This document shows, piece after piece, positions 10,247 through 19,331 of a stretch of 64,000 nt of DNA. The DNA lies in NCBI RefSeq assembly GCF_001885215.1, contig NZ_CP018091.1:2170001-2234000 (forward strand), in the 5' to 3' direction. The notes under the pieces are model-generated. The model had not been told where the DNA came from and ran no database searches. It saw nothing but the letters and a program-made list of their open reading frames with translations. The position numbers and the translations under genes are program-made. Source of the DNA: Synechococcus sp. SynAce01. Lineage in GTDB: Bacteria; Cyanobacteriota; Cyanobacteriia; PCC-6307; Cyanobiaceae. The stretch's first letter is position 1. Every line of letters begins with the position of its first letter.

Positions 10247-11251
10247 GTGGATCGCACCCTCATTCAGGAACTGCTCGAAGTCGTCGAGCAGGCCGCCATC
10301 GCCTCGGCCCATCTCACCGGTCTGGGCCAGAAGGATGAGGCCGATGCAGCTGCCGTCGAAGCGATGCGCACCCGGATGGGGTCGATCGCCATGCAGGGCC
10401 GCATCGTGATCGGTGAGGGCGAGCGCGATGAGGCGCCGATGCTTTACATCGGCGAGGAAGTAGGCAGCGGCACGGGTCCGGGCGTGGATTTCGCCGTGGA
10501 TCCCTGCGAAGGCACCAATCTCTGCGCCAACGCCCAGGACGGCTCGATGGCCGTGCTGGCCGCTTCTGACCGCGGGGGCCTGTTCAATGCACCTGATTTC
10601 TACATGAAGAAGCTGGCGGCGCCCCCGGCCGCCAAGGGCAAGGTGGACATCCGCAAGAGCGCCACGGAGAACATCGCCATCCTCAGCGCCTGCCTGGGCA
10701 TGCCCGCCAGCGATCTGGTGATCGTGGTGATGGAGCGGGCCCGCCACAAGGATCTGATCGCCGAGATCCGCGCCACCGGCGCCCGGGTCAAGCCGATCAG
10801 TGATGGCGACGTTCAAGCTGCGATCGCCTGCGGCTTTGCCGGCACCGGCACCCACTGCCTGATGGGCATCGGCGCTGCTCCTGAAGGGGTGATCTCAGCG
10901 GCGGCCTTGCGCTGCCTGGGCGGCCACTTTCAGGGCCAGCTGGTCTATGACCCGGCCATCGCCCAGACCTCCGAATGGGCCGACTACACCAAGGAGGGCA
11001 ACATCGAGCGCCTCAACTCCATGGGCATCACCGACATCGACAAGGTGTACGAGGCCGAGGAACTGGCCTCGGGCGAGAACGTGGTGTTCGCTGGCAGCGG
11101 CATCACCCCTGGCCTGCTGTTCAAGGGCGTGGTGTTCGAGGCCGACTGCACCCGCACCAGCAGTTTGATCATCAGCTCGCTCGACACCAGCGCCCGCTTC
11201 ACCGACACGATCCACATCAAGCCCGGCGCCCAGAGCGTCGCGCTGCGCTGA
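10247..11251 (+). CDS. glpX: class II fructose-1,6-/sedoheptulose-1,7-bisphosphatase
   Basis: A 334-residue GlpX-type phosphatase. In cyanobacteria this enzyme hydrolyses both FBP and SBP and is essential for RuBP regeneration. Metal and substrate motifs [16 protein letters not shown] and DPCEGTNL are intact. The start is GTG at 10247, immediately ahead of [16 protein letters not shown], the usual N-terminus. It lies 11 bases upstream of hemA and opposite rpe, so two regeneration-phase genes share a divergent control region. Confidence 0.95.
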   Translation: MDRTLIQELLEVVEQAAIASAHLTGLGQKDEADAAAVEAMRTRMGSIAMQGRIVIGEGERDEAPMLYIGEEVGSGTGPGVDFAVDPCEGTNLCANAQDGSMAVLAASDRGGLFNAPDFYMKKLAAPPAAKGKVDIRKSATENIAILSACLGMPASDLVIVVMERARHKDLIAEIRATGARVKPISDGDVQAAIACGFAGTGTHCLMGIGAAPEGVISAAALRCLGGHFQGQLVYDPAIAQTSEWADYTKEGNIERLNSMGITDIDKVYEAEELASGENVVFAGSGITPGLLFKGVVFEADCTRTSSLIISSLDTSARFTDTIHIKPGAQSVALR

Positions 11252-11262
11252 GCGCCCACCCT

Positions 11263-12573
11263 ATGCACATCGCCGTCGTCGGCCTCAGCCATCGCACGGC
11301 TCCGGTCGAGATCCGTGAGCGGCTGAGCATTCCCGAGCAGACCATGGAGGATTCCCTCCAACAGCTGCGCGGTGACGCCCAGGTGCTGGAGGCCTCGATC
11401 CTCAGTACCTGCAACCGGCTGGAGATCTACACCCTGCTGCGCAGTCCAGAGCAGGGGATCACGGCGGTGGGGTCCTTCCTCAGCCGCCATTCTGGCCTCG
11501 ATTTCGGCGAACTCACCCCCCACCTGTTCACGTATCACCACGCCGAGGCGGTGTCCCACCTGATGCGGGTGGCTTCCGGGCTCGACAGCCTGGTGCTGGG
11601 GGAGGGGCAGATCCTCTCCCAGGTCAAAAAGATGGTGCGGCTCGGCCAGGAGCATGGCTCGATTGGCCCGATCCTCAACCGCCTGCTCACCCAGGCCGTC
11701 AGCACCGGCAAGCGGGTGCGCACCGAAACCAACCTGGGCACCGGCGCCGTCTCGATCAGCTCGGCGGCCGTGGAGCTGGCCCAGCTCAAGGTGGGCCAGG
11801 CCCGGGGCTTAGACGAACTCGTCAGCCTTGACCAGGAACAGGTGGCGGTGGTGGGAGCCGGTCGGATGGCCCGCCTGCTGCTTCAGCATCTGCAGTCGAA
11901 GGGCTGCAAGGCCCTGGTCTTGCTCAACCGCACCGTTGAGCGCGCCGAAGCCCTGGCGGCCGATTTCCCGGAGCTGCCGGTGCAATGCCGGCCGCTCAGC
12001 GATCTCGACCACTGCCTGAGCACCTGCTCGCTGGTGTTCACCAGCACGGCAGCAGAGCAGCCGATCATCGATCAGGCCCGGCTGCAGTCGCTCAACCGGC
12101 GCTCCTCGCTGATGCTGGTCGACATCGGCGTTCCCCGCAACATCAGCTCAGGGGTCAGCGTCCTGCCGGGCGTGGAGTCTTTTGATGTCGACGACCTGCA
12201 GGAGGTGGTGAACCGCAACCAGGAGTCACGGCGGGAGATCGCCGCCGAGGCCGAGGGTCTGCTGCAGGAGGAGGCCCAGCAGTTCCTGGAATGGTGGGAC
12301 GGGCTTGAGGCGGTGCCCACCTTGAACCGACTGCGCCAGACCCTGGAGGTGATCCGCGAACAGGAGTTGCAGAAAGCGCTCAGCCGCATGGGGCCCGATC
12401 TCTCGGCGCGGGAGCGCAAGGTGGTCGAAGCGCTCAGCAAGGGGATCATCAACAAGGTGCTGCACAGCCCGGTCACCAACCTGCGGGCCCCCCAGCCACG
12501 GCAGCAACGGCACCTGGCCATGCAGGCTCTCCATGACCTCTTCGCCCTCGATGAAGGCAGCGGCGAGGGCTGA
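11263..12573 (+). CDS. hemA: glutamyl-tRNA reductase
   Basis: A 436-residue enzyme making glutamate-1-semialdehyde from Glu-tRNA, the committed step to haem and chlorophyll. The catalytic Cys50 lies in ILSTCNRLEIY. The signature VASGLDSLVLGEGQILSQVK, the NADPH-binding GAGRMA motif and the C-terminal dimerisation helix follow. The ATG at 11263 begins the normal N-terminal MHIAVVGLSHRTAP. The frame stays open upstream into glpX, but that extension is antisense-like noise. Confidence 0.96.
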   Translation: MHIAVVGLSHRTAPVEIRERLSIPEQTMEDSLQQLRGDAQVLEASILSTCNRLEIYTLLRSPEQGITAVGSFLSRHSGLDFGELTPHLFTYHHAEAVSHLMRVASGLDSLVLGEGQILSQVKKMVRLGQEHGSIGPILNRLLTQAVSTGKRVRTETNLGTGAVSISSAAVELAQLKVGQARGLDELVSLDQEQVAVVGAGRMARLLLQHLQSKGCKALVLLNRTVERAEALAADFPELPVQCRPLSDLDHCLSTCSLVFTSTAAEQPIIDQARLQSLNRRSSLMLVDIGVPRNISSGVSVLPGVESFDVDDLQEVVNRNQESRREIAAEAEGLLQEEAQQFLEWWDGLEAVPTLNRLRQTLEVIREQELQKALSRMGPDLSARERKVVEALSKGIINKVLHSPVTNLRAPQPRQQRHLAMQALHDLFALDEGSGEG

Positions 12574-12696
12574 GCCTGGCTGCCAAGCTCCCTCTTAACC
12601 AGAGATTCATGGGTTCTTGGCGGGGGCTTGGCTGTCTGGGTCAGCCGGTCCAGTACGGTTCAGGTGTGCTGCATGCAGCCCTACAAGGAGTGAGTG

Positions 12697-13992
12697 ATGA
12701 AGCGGGTTTTGGCGATCATCCTCGGCGGTGGAGCAGGCACGCGCCTCTACCCGCTCACCAAGATGCGGGCCAAGCCAGCCGTGCCCCTGGCCGGCAAATA
12801 CCGTCTGATCGATATTCCGATCAGCAACTGCATCAATTCTGGTGTCAACAAGATCTATGTGCTGACCCAGTTCAACAGCGCCTCCCTCAACCGGCACCTC
12901 ACCCAGACCTACAACCTCTCGGCCGGCTTCGGCCAGGGTTTTGTCGAGGTGCTCGCCGCCCAGCAGACGCCCGATAGCCCCAGCTGGTTCGAGGGAACGG
13001 CTGATGCGGTGCGTAAATATCAGTGGCTGTTCCAGGAATGGGACGTGGACCACTACCTGATCCTCTCCGGTGACCAGCTCTACCGGATGGACTACAGCCA
13101 ATTCGTGGACCACCACATCAACAGCGGCGCTGATCTGAGTGTGGGCGCCCTGCCGGTGGATCAGGCCCAGGCCGAAAGCTTTGGCCTGATGCGCGCCGAG
13201 CGCGACGGCCGCATCCGTGAATTCAGCGAAAAGCCCAAAGGTGCGGCGCTGGAATCGATGAAGGTGGACACCGCCAGCCTTGGTCTGAGCGAAGCCGAGG
13301 CGGCCCGGCGCCCCTATCTCGCATCGATGGGAATCTATGTGTTCAACCGGCACACCCTCTTCGACCTGCTGGCCCGCAATCCCACCGCCACCGATTTCGG
13401 TAAGGAGATCATTCCCCTGGCCCTGGAGCGTGGCGACAACCTCCAGAGTTATCTCTTCGACGACTACTGGGAAGACATTGGCACCATCGGTGCGTTTTAT
13501 GAGGCCAACCTGGCGCTCACCGATCAACCCAGGCCGGCCTTTTCCTTCTACGACGAAAAATTTCCGATCTACACCAGGCCGCGTTATTTGCCTCCCAGCA
13601 AGTTGCTGGACACCCAGGTCACACAGTCGATCATCGGCGAGGGCTCCTTGCTCCAGGCCTGCAGCATTCATCACTGCGTGCTCGGTGTGCGCTCCCGGGT
13701 CGAAGGCGAGGTGGTGTTGAAAGACACCCTGGTAATGGGTGCGGATTACTACGAATCCTCGGAGGAACGGGCCGTGCTGCGCGAGCGCGGCGGCATCCCC
13801 CTTGGCGTCGGCCATGGCACCACCGTCAAGGGCGCGATCCTCGATAAAAACGTCCGCATCGGCCGCAACGTCACGATCGTCAACAAGGACCGCATCGAGG
13901 AAGCTGACCGGCCAGAGCTGGGCTTCTACATCCGCAACGGCATCGTCGTGGTGGAGAAGAACGCCACGATCGCCGATGGCACGGTGATCTAG
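12697..13992 (+). CDS. glgC: glucose-1-phosphate adenylyltransferase
   Basis: A 431-residue ADP-glucose pyrophosphorylase, the regulated step of glycogen synthesis. The N-terminal [20 protein letters not shown] carries the catalytic Arg and phosphate loop; a nucleotidyltransferase domain is followed by a left-handed beta-helix. A clear Shine-Dalgarno AAGGAG (12685-12690) lies six bases ahead of ATG 12697, choosing this start over the GTG at 12694. About 120 gene-free bases separate it from hemA and could hold its promoter. Confidence 0.97.
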   Translation: MKRVLAIILGGGAGTRLYPLTKMRAKPAVPLAGKYRLIDIPISNCINSGVNKIYVLTQFNSASLNRHLTQTYNLSAGFGQGFVEVLAAQQTPDSPSWFEGTADAVRKYQWLFQEWDVDHYLILSGDQLYRMDYSQFVDHHINSGADLSVGALPVDQAQAESFGLMRAERDGRIREFSEKPKGAALESMKVDTASLGLSEAEAARRPYLASMGIYVFNRHTLFDLLARNPTATDFGKEIIPLALERGDNLQSYLFDDYWEDIGTIGAFYEANLALTDQPRPAFSFYDEKFPIYTRPRYLPPSKLLDTQVTQSIIGEGSLLQACSIHHCVLGVRSRVEGEVVLKDTLVMGADYYESSEERAVLRERGGIPLGVGHGTTVKGAILDKNVRIGRNVTIVNKDRIEEADRPELGFYIRNGIVVVEKNATIADGTVI

Positions 13993-14021
13993 GGGCTTCT
14001 GAGCGCTTGCTGACACACCCT

Positions 14022-14047
14022 GCAGCGACACCCATGGGCGTCGCTGC
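14022..14047. repeat. 26-bp near-perfect palindrome between glgC and gnd
   Basis: The arms 14022-14029 and 14040-14047 are exact reverse complements and enclose the self-complementary CCCATGGG (14031-14038) with a single mismatched pair. It sits 30 bases after the glgC stop and 45 before gnd. It has no T-run, so it looks more like a protein-binding dyad or a stabilising hairpin than a terminator. Confidence 0.6.
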
Positions 14048-14091
14048 GAAGGGCACACTGGCTAGGACCGGTTCATCCAACCCAACCACAC

Positions 14092-15513
14092 ATGAGCAAA
14101 GCGCACTTCGGCCTGATCGGCCTGGGGGTGATGGGCGAGAACCTGGTGCTCAATGCCGAGCGCAATGGCTTCTCCAGCGTCGTCTACAACCGCACCTACG
14201 CCAAGACCGAAGACTTTCTGAGCGGCCGGGGCGCTGGGCTCAACATCGTCGGGGCCCACACCCTGGAGGAATTCGTGGGTGCCCTGGAGCGCCCACGCCG
14301 CATCCTGATGATGATCAAGGCGGGTGAGCCGATCGACGCCATGATCGCCACGCTCTCGCCGTTGCTCGAAGACGGCGACCTGCTGATCGATGGCGGCAAC
14401 TCCCTCTACACCGACACCGAGCGGCGGGTGAAGGAGCTGGAGAGCAAGAGCTTCGGCTTCATCGGCATGGGCGTCTCCGGCGGTGCCAAGGGCGCCCTGG
14501 AGGGGCCAAGCATGATGCCCGGCGGCACCAAGAGCGCCTACGACGCGATCGAAGGCCTGGTGCGCAAGATGGCTGCCCAGGTGGAAGATGGCCCCTGCGT
14601 CACCTACATCGGCCCCGGTGGCGCTGGGCACTTCGTCAAGACGGTGCACAACGGCATCGAATACGGCATCGAGCAGATCCTCTGCGAGGCCTATGACCTG
14701 ATGAAGCGTTCGGCCGGCCTCAGCGGCCTGGAGATGGCCGATGTCTTTGATGGCTGGAACCAACTGGAGGAGCTCTCCTCCTATCTGGTGGAGATCACCG
14801 AGGTGTGCCTGCGCACCCGCGACCCCGAGGACGGCGGCGATCTGGTCGAGAAGATCCTCGATGTGGCGGGCCAGAAAGGCACCGGCCTCTGGACCGTGGT
14901 CAGCGCCCTGGAGATGGGCATCGCCGTGCCGACGATCTATGCGGCGCTCAATGGCCGGGTGATGAGCTCCCTGCACGGCGAGCGCCAGAGCGCATCCAGC
15001 GTGATCGAAGCCCCACCGGCCCCGCCAACGGCCGATCTCGGTGCCCTCGCCGATGGGCTGCCGGCCCTGCGCGATGCCGTCATCCTGGCCTGCATCGCCA
15101 GCTATGCCCAGGGCATGGCCTTGATGGTGGAAGCCTCGGCGCTGCACGATTACAACCTGCAGCTCTCCTCGATTGCCCAGATCTGGAAGGGGGGCTGCAT
15201 CATCCGCGCCCGCCTGCTGCAACGGATCCAGAATGCCTACGACACCAATCCGCAGCTGACCAACTTGATGGTGGATCCCTGGTTCGCCGCCCAGATCAAC
15301 AGCCGACTGCCCGGCTTGCGCCAGGTGGTGGCCGCTGCCGCCCTGGCCGGCATTCCCGTGCCCTGCCTGAGCAGCACCCTCGACTACATCGACAGCTACC
15401 GCAGCGGCCGCCTGCCCCAGAACCTGCTGCAGGCGATGCGTGATTGCTTCGGCGCCCATACCTATCAGCGGGTGGACCAGCCCGGCAGCTTCCACACCGA
15501 GTGGTTGTTGTGA
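14092..15513 (+). CDS. gnd: 6-phosphogluconate dehydrogenase, decarboxylating
   Basis: A 473-residue NADP-dependent enzyme converting 6-phosphogluconate to ribulose-5-P in the oxidative pentose phosphate pathway, the main night-time NADPH route in cyanobacteria. The N-terminal GLGVMGENL nucleotide motif, the catalytic Lys in GAGHFVKTVHNGIEYG and the helical dimerisation domain are complete. It overlaps the next pathway gene, pgl, by four bases. Confidence 0.97.
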   Translation: MSKAHFGLIGLGVMGENLVLNAERNGFSSVVYNRTYAKTEDFLSGRGAGLNIVGAHTLEEFVGALERPRRILMMIKAGEPIDAMIATLSPLLEDGDLLIDGGNSLYTDTERRVKELESKSFGFIGMGVSGGAKGALEGPSMMPGGTKSAYDAIEGLVRKMAAQVEDGPCVTYIGPGGAGHFVKTVHNGIEYGIEQILCEAYDLMKRSAGLSGLEMADVFDGWNQLEELSSYLVEITEVCLRTRDPEDGGDLVEKILDVAGQKGTGLWTVVSALEMGIAVPTIYAALNGRVMSSLHGERQSASSVIEAPPAPPTADLGALADGLPALRDAVILACIASYAQGMALMVEASALHDYNLQLSSIAQIWKGGCIIRARLLQRIQNAYDTNPQLTNLMVDPWFAAQINSRLPGLRQVVAAAALAGIPVPCLSSTLDYIDSYRSGRLPQNLLQAMRDCFGAHTYQRVDQPGSFHTEWLL

Positions 15514-16256
15514 GCGCCCATCCCCCGGCCTCCTACCGGCTGGAAACAGCGGCCGATCGGGGGGCGCTCTCGCGCCTGGCCGCCGAAACGATCGCGGCCA
15601 GCATCGATCTGGCCCTGGCGGAACGGGAGCGGGCCCAGATCGCCCTGGCCGGCGGCACCACACCGGAGCAGGCCTATCACCTGCTGGCGGCCAACCACCT
15701 GCCCTGGCAGCGGGTGGATGTGCTGCTCGGCGATGAACGCTGGGTGCCGGCCGATGACCCGTCCAGCAATGCCCTGATGCTGCGCCGTTCCCTGCTGGCT
15801 GAGGGCCCCGGGGCCCAGGCCTGCTTCCATCCGGTCCCCACCGCTCTGGAGAGCCCCGAACGGGGCGCCGCCGCCTACGACGCGCTGCTGGCCCAGCTTT
15901 GCCCTGGCCAACCGCCGATCTTCGATCTGATTCTGCTGGGGCTGGGCGATGACGGCCACACCGCTTCGCTCTTCCCCGGCACCGCCGCCACCGGCGTGGT
16001 CGATTGCAATGTCACGGTCAGCGAGGGCAAGGGGCTGCCCCGGGTCACCTTTACGGCGCCGGTGCTGAGCGCGGCCCGGCAGGTGGTGATCCTGGTGAGT
16101 GGTTCTGGCAAACAGCAGGCCCTGCAACGGCTGCTCGATCCCAACGAGCCCGCAGCCCGCACGCCGGCCCGGCTGGTGCGCCCCCGCACCCCCGTGCTGA
16201 TCCTGGCCGATGCCGCCGCTGCGGCAGGCTTGGAGGATCCAACGAAGCAGCCCTGA
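15510..16256 (+). CDS. pgl: 6-phosphogluconolactonase
   Basis: A 248-residue enzyme of the NagB/Pgl fold hydrolysing 6-phosphogluconolactone to 6-phosphogluconate. Motifs GGTTPEQAYHLLA, LGDERWVPADDPSSN and LGLGDDGHTASLFPGT are present. I place the start at GTG 15510 because it gives a GTGA overlap with the gnd stop and the expected N-terminus; the longer open frame would overlap gnd by about 70 bases. Translational coupling puts two consecutive oxidative-pentose steps together. Confidence 0.95.
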   Translation: MSAHPPASYRLETAADRGALSRLAAETIAASIDLALAERERAQIALAGGTTPEQAYHLLAANHLPWQRVDVLLGDERWVPADDPSSNALMLRRSLLAEGPGAQACFHPVPTALESPERGAAAYDALLAQLCPGQPPIFDLILLGLGDDGHTASLFPGTAATGVVDCNVTVSEGKGLPRVTFTAPVLSAARQVVILVSGSGKQQALQRLLDPNEPAARTPARLVRPRTPVLILADAAAAAGLEDPTKQP

Positions 16257-16807
16257 TGGCGACCCCCTTGCTTGTGGTGAGCGGTGATGGTTTCAGCGGC
16301 TGGCTGGCCCTCAACGACACCGTCATGGGGGGCAACAGCACGGGCGTCTGCCGGGTGGGGCCCGAGGGGCTGGTGCTGGAGGCCGAGGTGGTGGAGCAGG
16401 GCGGCGGCTTTGTGAGCTGTCGCTCGCCGCTTTTCTCCCCTCCCCTGGATCTGGGTGCCTACCGGGCCCTTGAGTTTGAGCTGCGCGGCGATGGCCGCCG
16501 CTACAAGCTGGCTGTGGCCTGTGCCGACGGGCTGGCCGGCCTGACCGAGCTGATCCCCGGAGGCTTGCGCTGGGTGACGGAATTCGACACCAGCGCCGAT
16601 GGAGTCAGCCGGGTGGAGATCCCCCTGGATCAGTTGCGGCCCTCGGTGCGGGCCCGGCCGCTCAACCTGCCGCTGCGCTTCGATGCCTGCCGGATCACCC
16701 GCCTGCAGGTGCTGCACTCGAAATTCGGCGACGACGGCCAGCTCAATGCCGGCTTCCGGGCCGGACCGCTGCGCCTCGGGCTGGTGGCGATCCGGGCTCT
16801 ACCTTGA
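16256..16807 (+). CDS. CIA30-family protein
   Basis: A 183-residue soluble protein matching the NADH:ubiquinone oxidoreductase intermediate-associated protein 30 family: NDTVMGGNST near the start, then a jelly-roll pattern with FELRGDGRRYKL and a terminal strand pair. In mitochondria the family helps assemble complex I. In cyanobacteria it is often called a putative NDH-1 assembly or carbohydrate-binding-like factor. The start overlaps the pgl stop (TGATG), placing it in the gnd-pgl transcript. Confidence 0.8.
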   Translation: MATPLLVVSGDGFSGWLALNDTVMGGNSTGVCRVGPEGLVLEAEVVEQGGGFVSCRSPLFSPPLDLGAYRALEFELRGDGRRYKLAVACADGLAGLTELIPGGLRWVTEFDTSADGVSRVEIPLDQLRPSVRARPLNLPLRFDACRITRLQVLHSKFGDDGQLNAGFRAGPLRLGLVAIRALP

Positions 16808-16817
16808 GGGCCGTGCG

Positions 16818-17204
16818 TTGAGCGAGCCCGGTGCCCTCTGCAGGCGGGTGGCGGCGGCGGCAGACCTCTGCCTCAAGCCCCATCTCCATGCCGTGGTGGC
16901 TGGCGATGGCTTCGGCGAAGAGCAGCTCGATTGCACCTTGCGAATCCAGCCGCGCAGCAGCGACGGCACCCGCCTGCCGCTCGATGACATCGAACTGGAG
17001 ATCTACCGCAGCGGCGAAGACCTGCACCTGATGCTGAGCTGGCCGGCCCAGCCGCAGCAACCCATGCTCTGGCAAGGCAACCACCCGGTCTGGATGGATG
17101 GGGAGAGTGGCCTGCGCTGCGAGCGCCCCGACTGCGGCGCCCCGCTCGAAGCCCTGGCCCGGCGGCTGCGGGCCCTGCTGGGACCCTCGCTTCAGCCGTC
17201 CTGA
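16818..17204 (+). CDS. conserved hypothetical protein
   Basis: About 128 residues from a TTG at 16818, ten bases after the CIA30-family stop; the start is uncertain because the frame stays open upstream. There is no signal peptide or membrane segment. The sequence alternates polar and hydrophobic residues (DDIELEIYRSGEDLHLMLSW), suggesting a small alpha/beta fold, and has two Cys in LRCERPDCGAPLE. I do not recognise a named family. It ends 18 bases before the convergent ilvD and probably closes the gnd operon. Confidence 0.6.
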   Translation: MSEPGALCRRVAAAADLCLKPHLHAVVAGDGFGEEQLDCTLRIQPRSSDGTRLPLDDIELEIYRSGEDLHLMLSWPAQPQQPMLWQGNHPVWMDGESGLRCERPDCGAPLEALARRLRALLGPSLQPS

Positions 17205-17222
17205 TGGTTCAGGGCTGTTAGT

Positions 17223-18893
17223 TCAGGGCTGATCCGTGACCGCTCCCAGGCTGCTGCTGCTCACCTGGCGGGCGTACTTGCCCAGCACGCCGGTGCGGTA
17301 GCGGGGCTCGGGGGCGCACCAGATGGCGTGGCGGCGCTCCAGCTCGGCGGGGGTCACGTTGAGCTGGAGCAGGCGCAGGCTGGTGTCGACGGTGATCGTG
17401 TCGCCGTCCTGGATCAGGGCGATGGCGCCACCGACGGCGGCCTCGGGGGCCACGTGGCCGACCACCAGCCCATAGGTGCCGCCACTGAAGCGCCCATCGG
17501 TGATCAGGGCCACCGAATCCCCCAGTCCCTGGCCGATGATCGCGGCGGTGGGTGAGAGCATCTCGCGCATGCCGGGGCCACCGACGGGGCCCTCGTTGCG
17601 GATCACCACCACATCGCCGGCCACCACCTCGCCGGCGAGGATGGCCTCAAGGCCGCTCTCCTCACTCTCAAACACCCGGGCTGGCCCGGTGATGGTGGTG
17701 GTCTTGATGCCGCTGATCTTGGCAACGGCGCCTTCGGTGGCCAGGTTGCCCTTCAGGATCGAGAGGTGCCCCTGGTCATACAGCGGATCAGACAGGGGCC
17801 TGATTACCTCCTGGCCCGCGGGGGGGGCACTGGGCACAGCAGCGAGCAGTTCGGCCAGGGTTTTGCCTTCGATCGTCGGGCAGTCGCCGTGCAGCAGGCC
17901 GGCATCGAGCAGCAGCTTCATCACCTGGGGGATACCGCCGGCGTTGTGGAGATCCACCGTCACGAAGCGGCCGCTGGGCTTGAGATCGCAGATCACCGGC
18001 ACCCGCTGGCGGATGGTTTCGAAATCGTCGATGCAGAGCGGCACGCCGGCGGTGCGGGCGATCGCCAGCAGGTGCAGCACCGAATTGGTGGAGCCACCCA
18101 CCGCCATGATCACGCTGATCGCGTTCTCGATCGAGGCGCGGGTGATCAGGTCGCTGGGGCGGATGCTCGCGGCGATGGCGGCCACCAGCACCTCGGCGGA
18201 GCGGGCGGCGCTCTCGGCTTTCTCCGGGTCTTCGGCCGCCATGGTGGAGCTGCCCGACAGGCTCAGGCCCATGGCCTCGAAGGCCGAACTCATCGTGTTG
18301 GCGGTGAACATGCCGCCGCAGCTGCCGGCACCGGGGCAGGCGTTCTTCTCGATCGCCAGCAGTTCGGCCTCATCGATGCGGCCACCGGAGAACTGGCCCA
18401 CTGCCTCAAAAGCGCTGACCACGGTGAGGTCGCAGGGACCGAGCTTGCCGGGCTTGATCGTGCCGCCGTAGACAAAGATCGCCGGGATGTCCATGCGGGC
18501 CATGGCGAGCATGGCGCCGGGCATGTTCTTGTCGCAGCCGCCGATCGCCAGCAGCCCGTCCATGCTCTGGGCGTTGCAGGCGGTTTCGATCGAATCGGCG
18601 ATCACCTCGCGCGACACCAGCGAATATTTCATCCCCTCGGTGCCCATCGAGATGCCGTCGCTGACGGTGATGGTGCCAAACGTCTGCGGCATGGCGCCCG
18701 CCTCCCGCGCGGCAACCACGGCCCGCTCGGTCAAGGCGTTGAGGCCGATGTTGCAGGGCGTGATCGTGCTGTACCCATTGGCGATGCCAATGATCGGCTT
18801 GTCGAAGTCGCCGTCGCCGAAGCCAACGGCCCGCAGCATGGCCCGGTTCGGGGAGCGCTGGACCCCGGCGGTGATCGCGGCGGAACGGAGCAT
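17223..18893 (-). CDS. ilvD: dihydroxy-acid dehydratase
   Basis: A 556-residue iron-sulfur enzyme, the third common step of valine, leucine and isoleucine synthesis. Cluster and catalytic motifs GGCDKNMPG and [18 protein letters not shown] are intact, as is the C-terminal GRFSGG region. ATG 18893 starts at the conserved [17 protein letters not shown]; an in-frame TTG at 18920 and ATG at 18899 are less likely. Confidence 0.97.
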   Translation of the reverse strand: MLRSAAITAGVQRSPNRAMLRAVGFGDGDFDKPIIGIANGYSTITPCNIGLNALTERAVVAAREAGAMPQTFGTITVSDGISMGTEGMKYSLVSREVIADSIETACNAQSMDGLLAIGGCDKNMPGAMLAMARMDIPAIFVYGGTIKPGKLGPCDLTVVSAFEAVGQFSGGRIDEAELLAIEKNACPGAGSCGGMFTANTMSSAFEAMGLSLSGSSTMAAEDPEKAESAARSAEVLVAAIAASIRPSDLITRASIENAISVIMAVGGSTNSVLHLLAIARTAGVPLCIDDFETIRQRVPVICDLKPSGRFVTVDLHNAGGIPQVMKLLLDAGLLHGDCPTIEGKTLAELLAAVPSAPPAGQEVIRPLSDPLYDQGHLSILKGNLATEGAVAKISGIKTTTITGPARVFESEESGLEAILAGEVVAGDVVVIRNEGPVGGPGMREMLSPTAAIIGQGLGDSVALITDGRFSGGTYGLVVGHVAPEAAVGGAIALIQDGDTITVDTSLRLLQLNVTPAELERRHAIWCAPEPRYRTGVLGKYARQVSSSSLGAVTDQP

Positions 18894-18956
18894 GGGCATC
18901 GGCAGGGAGGCGGATAGCAACCTAACGATTCGCCAGACCCGGCTTTGGCACTCCCC

Positions 18957-19256
18957 TCAGCTCTCGGGGCTGAGGCCTTCGAGCTGGCGGCGCACGTCTT
19001 CGATTGCCCGGTTCAGCTCCTTGACCTTGTGCTGCAGTTCGGAGTCCATCAGCGGACGTTGGCCGCCGAGCTCCCCATCCCGTGACCCTTCCTGCAGGCG
19101 GGAGAGCCGGACGCTACGGCGCTGGCGCAGGGCCAACCGTCGCCGTTCCGCTTCCGATAACAGCCACCAAGCCAGTCCTGCCGCGCCGAGCACGGCACCG
19201 CCAATGACGCTGGCCAGCAGGCCGCTCTGGGAGCCGTTATCTCTGGCCTCGGCCAT
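18957..19256 (-). CDS. small membrane-anchored hypothetical protein
   Basis: A 99-residue protein with one N-terminal transmembrane helix (about residues 12-33), a strongly basic stretch (RRRLALRQRRSVRLSR) and a C-terminal helix with coiled-coil-like heptads (LQHKVKELNRAIEDVRRQL). The positive-inside rule places the coiled-coil end in the cytoplasm. No family is recognised. It lies between ilvD and the oxidase operon and may be a membrane scaffold or accessory factor. Confidence 0.6.
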   Translation of the reverse strand: MAEARDNGSQSGLLASVIGGAVLGAAGLAWWLLSEAERRRLALRQRRSVRLSRLQEGSRDGELGGQRPLMDSELQHKVKELNRAIEDVRRQLEGLSPES

Positions 19257-19331
19257 GAACGATCACCTCTGCCAAATCCTGGGCCACCACCCTAAAGGGA
19301 ACGGCTCAGGCGATCCGATTCCAGACCCCGC

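Noticed and set aside
10975-11262. Longer hemA start inside glpX
   Set aside because: The extra residues are out-of-frame glpX sequence; ATG 11263 gives the conserved N-terminus.
12574-12696. Riboswitch upstream of glgC
   Set aside because: About 120 bases with no recognised aptamer core; only the Shine-Dalgarno can be supported.
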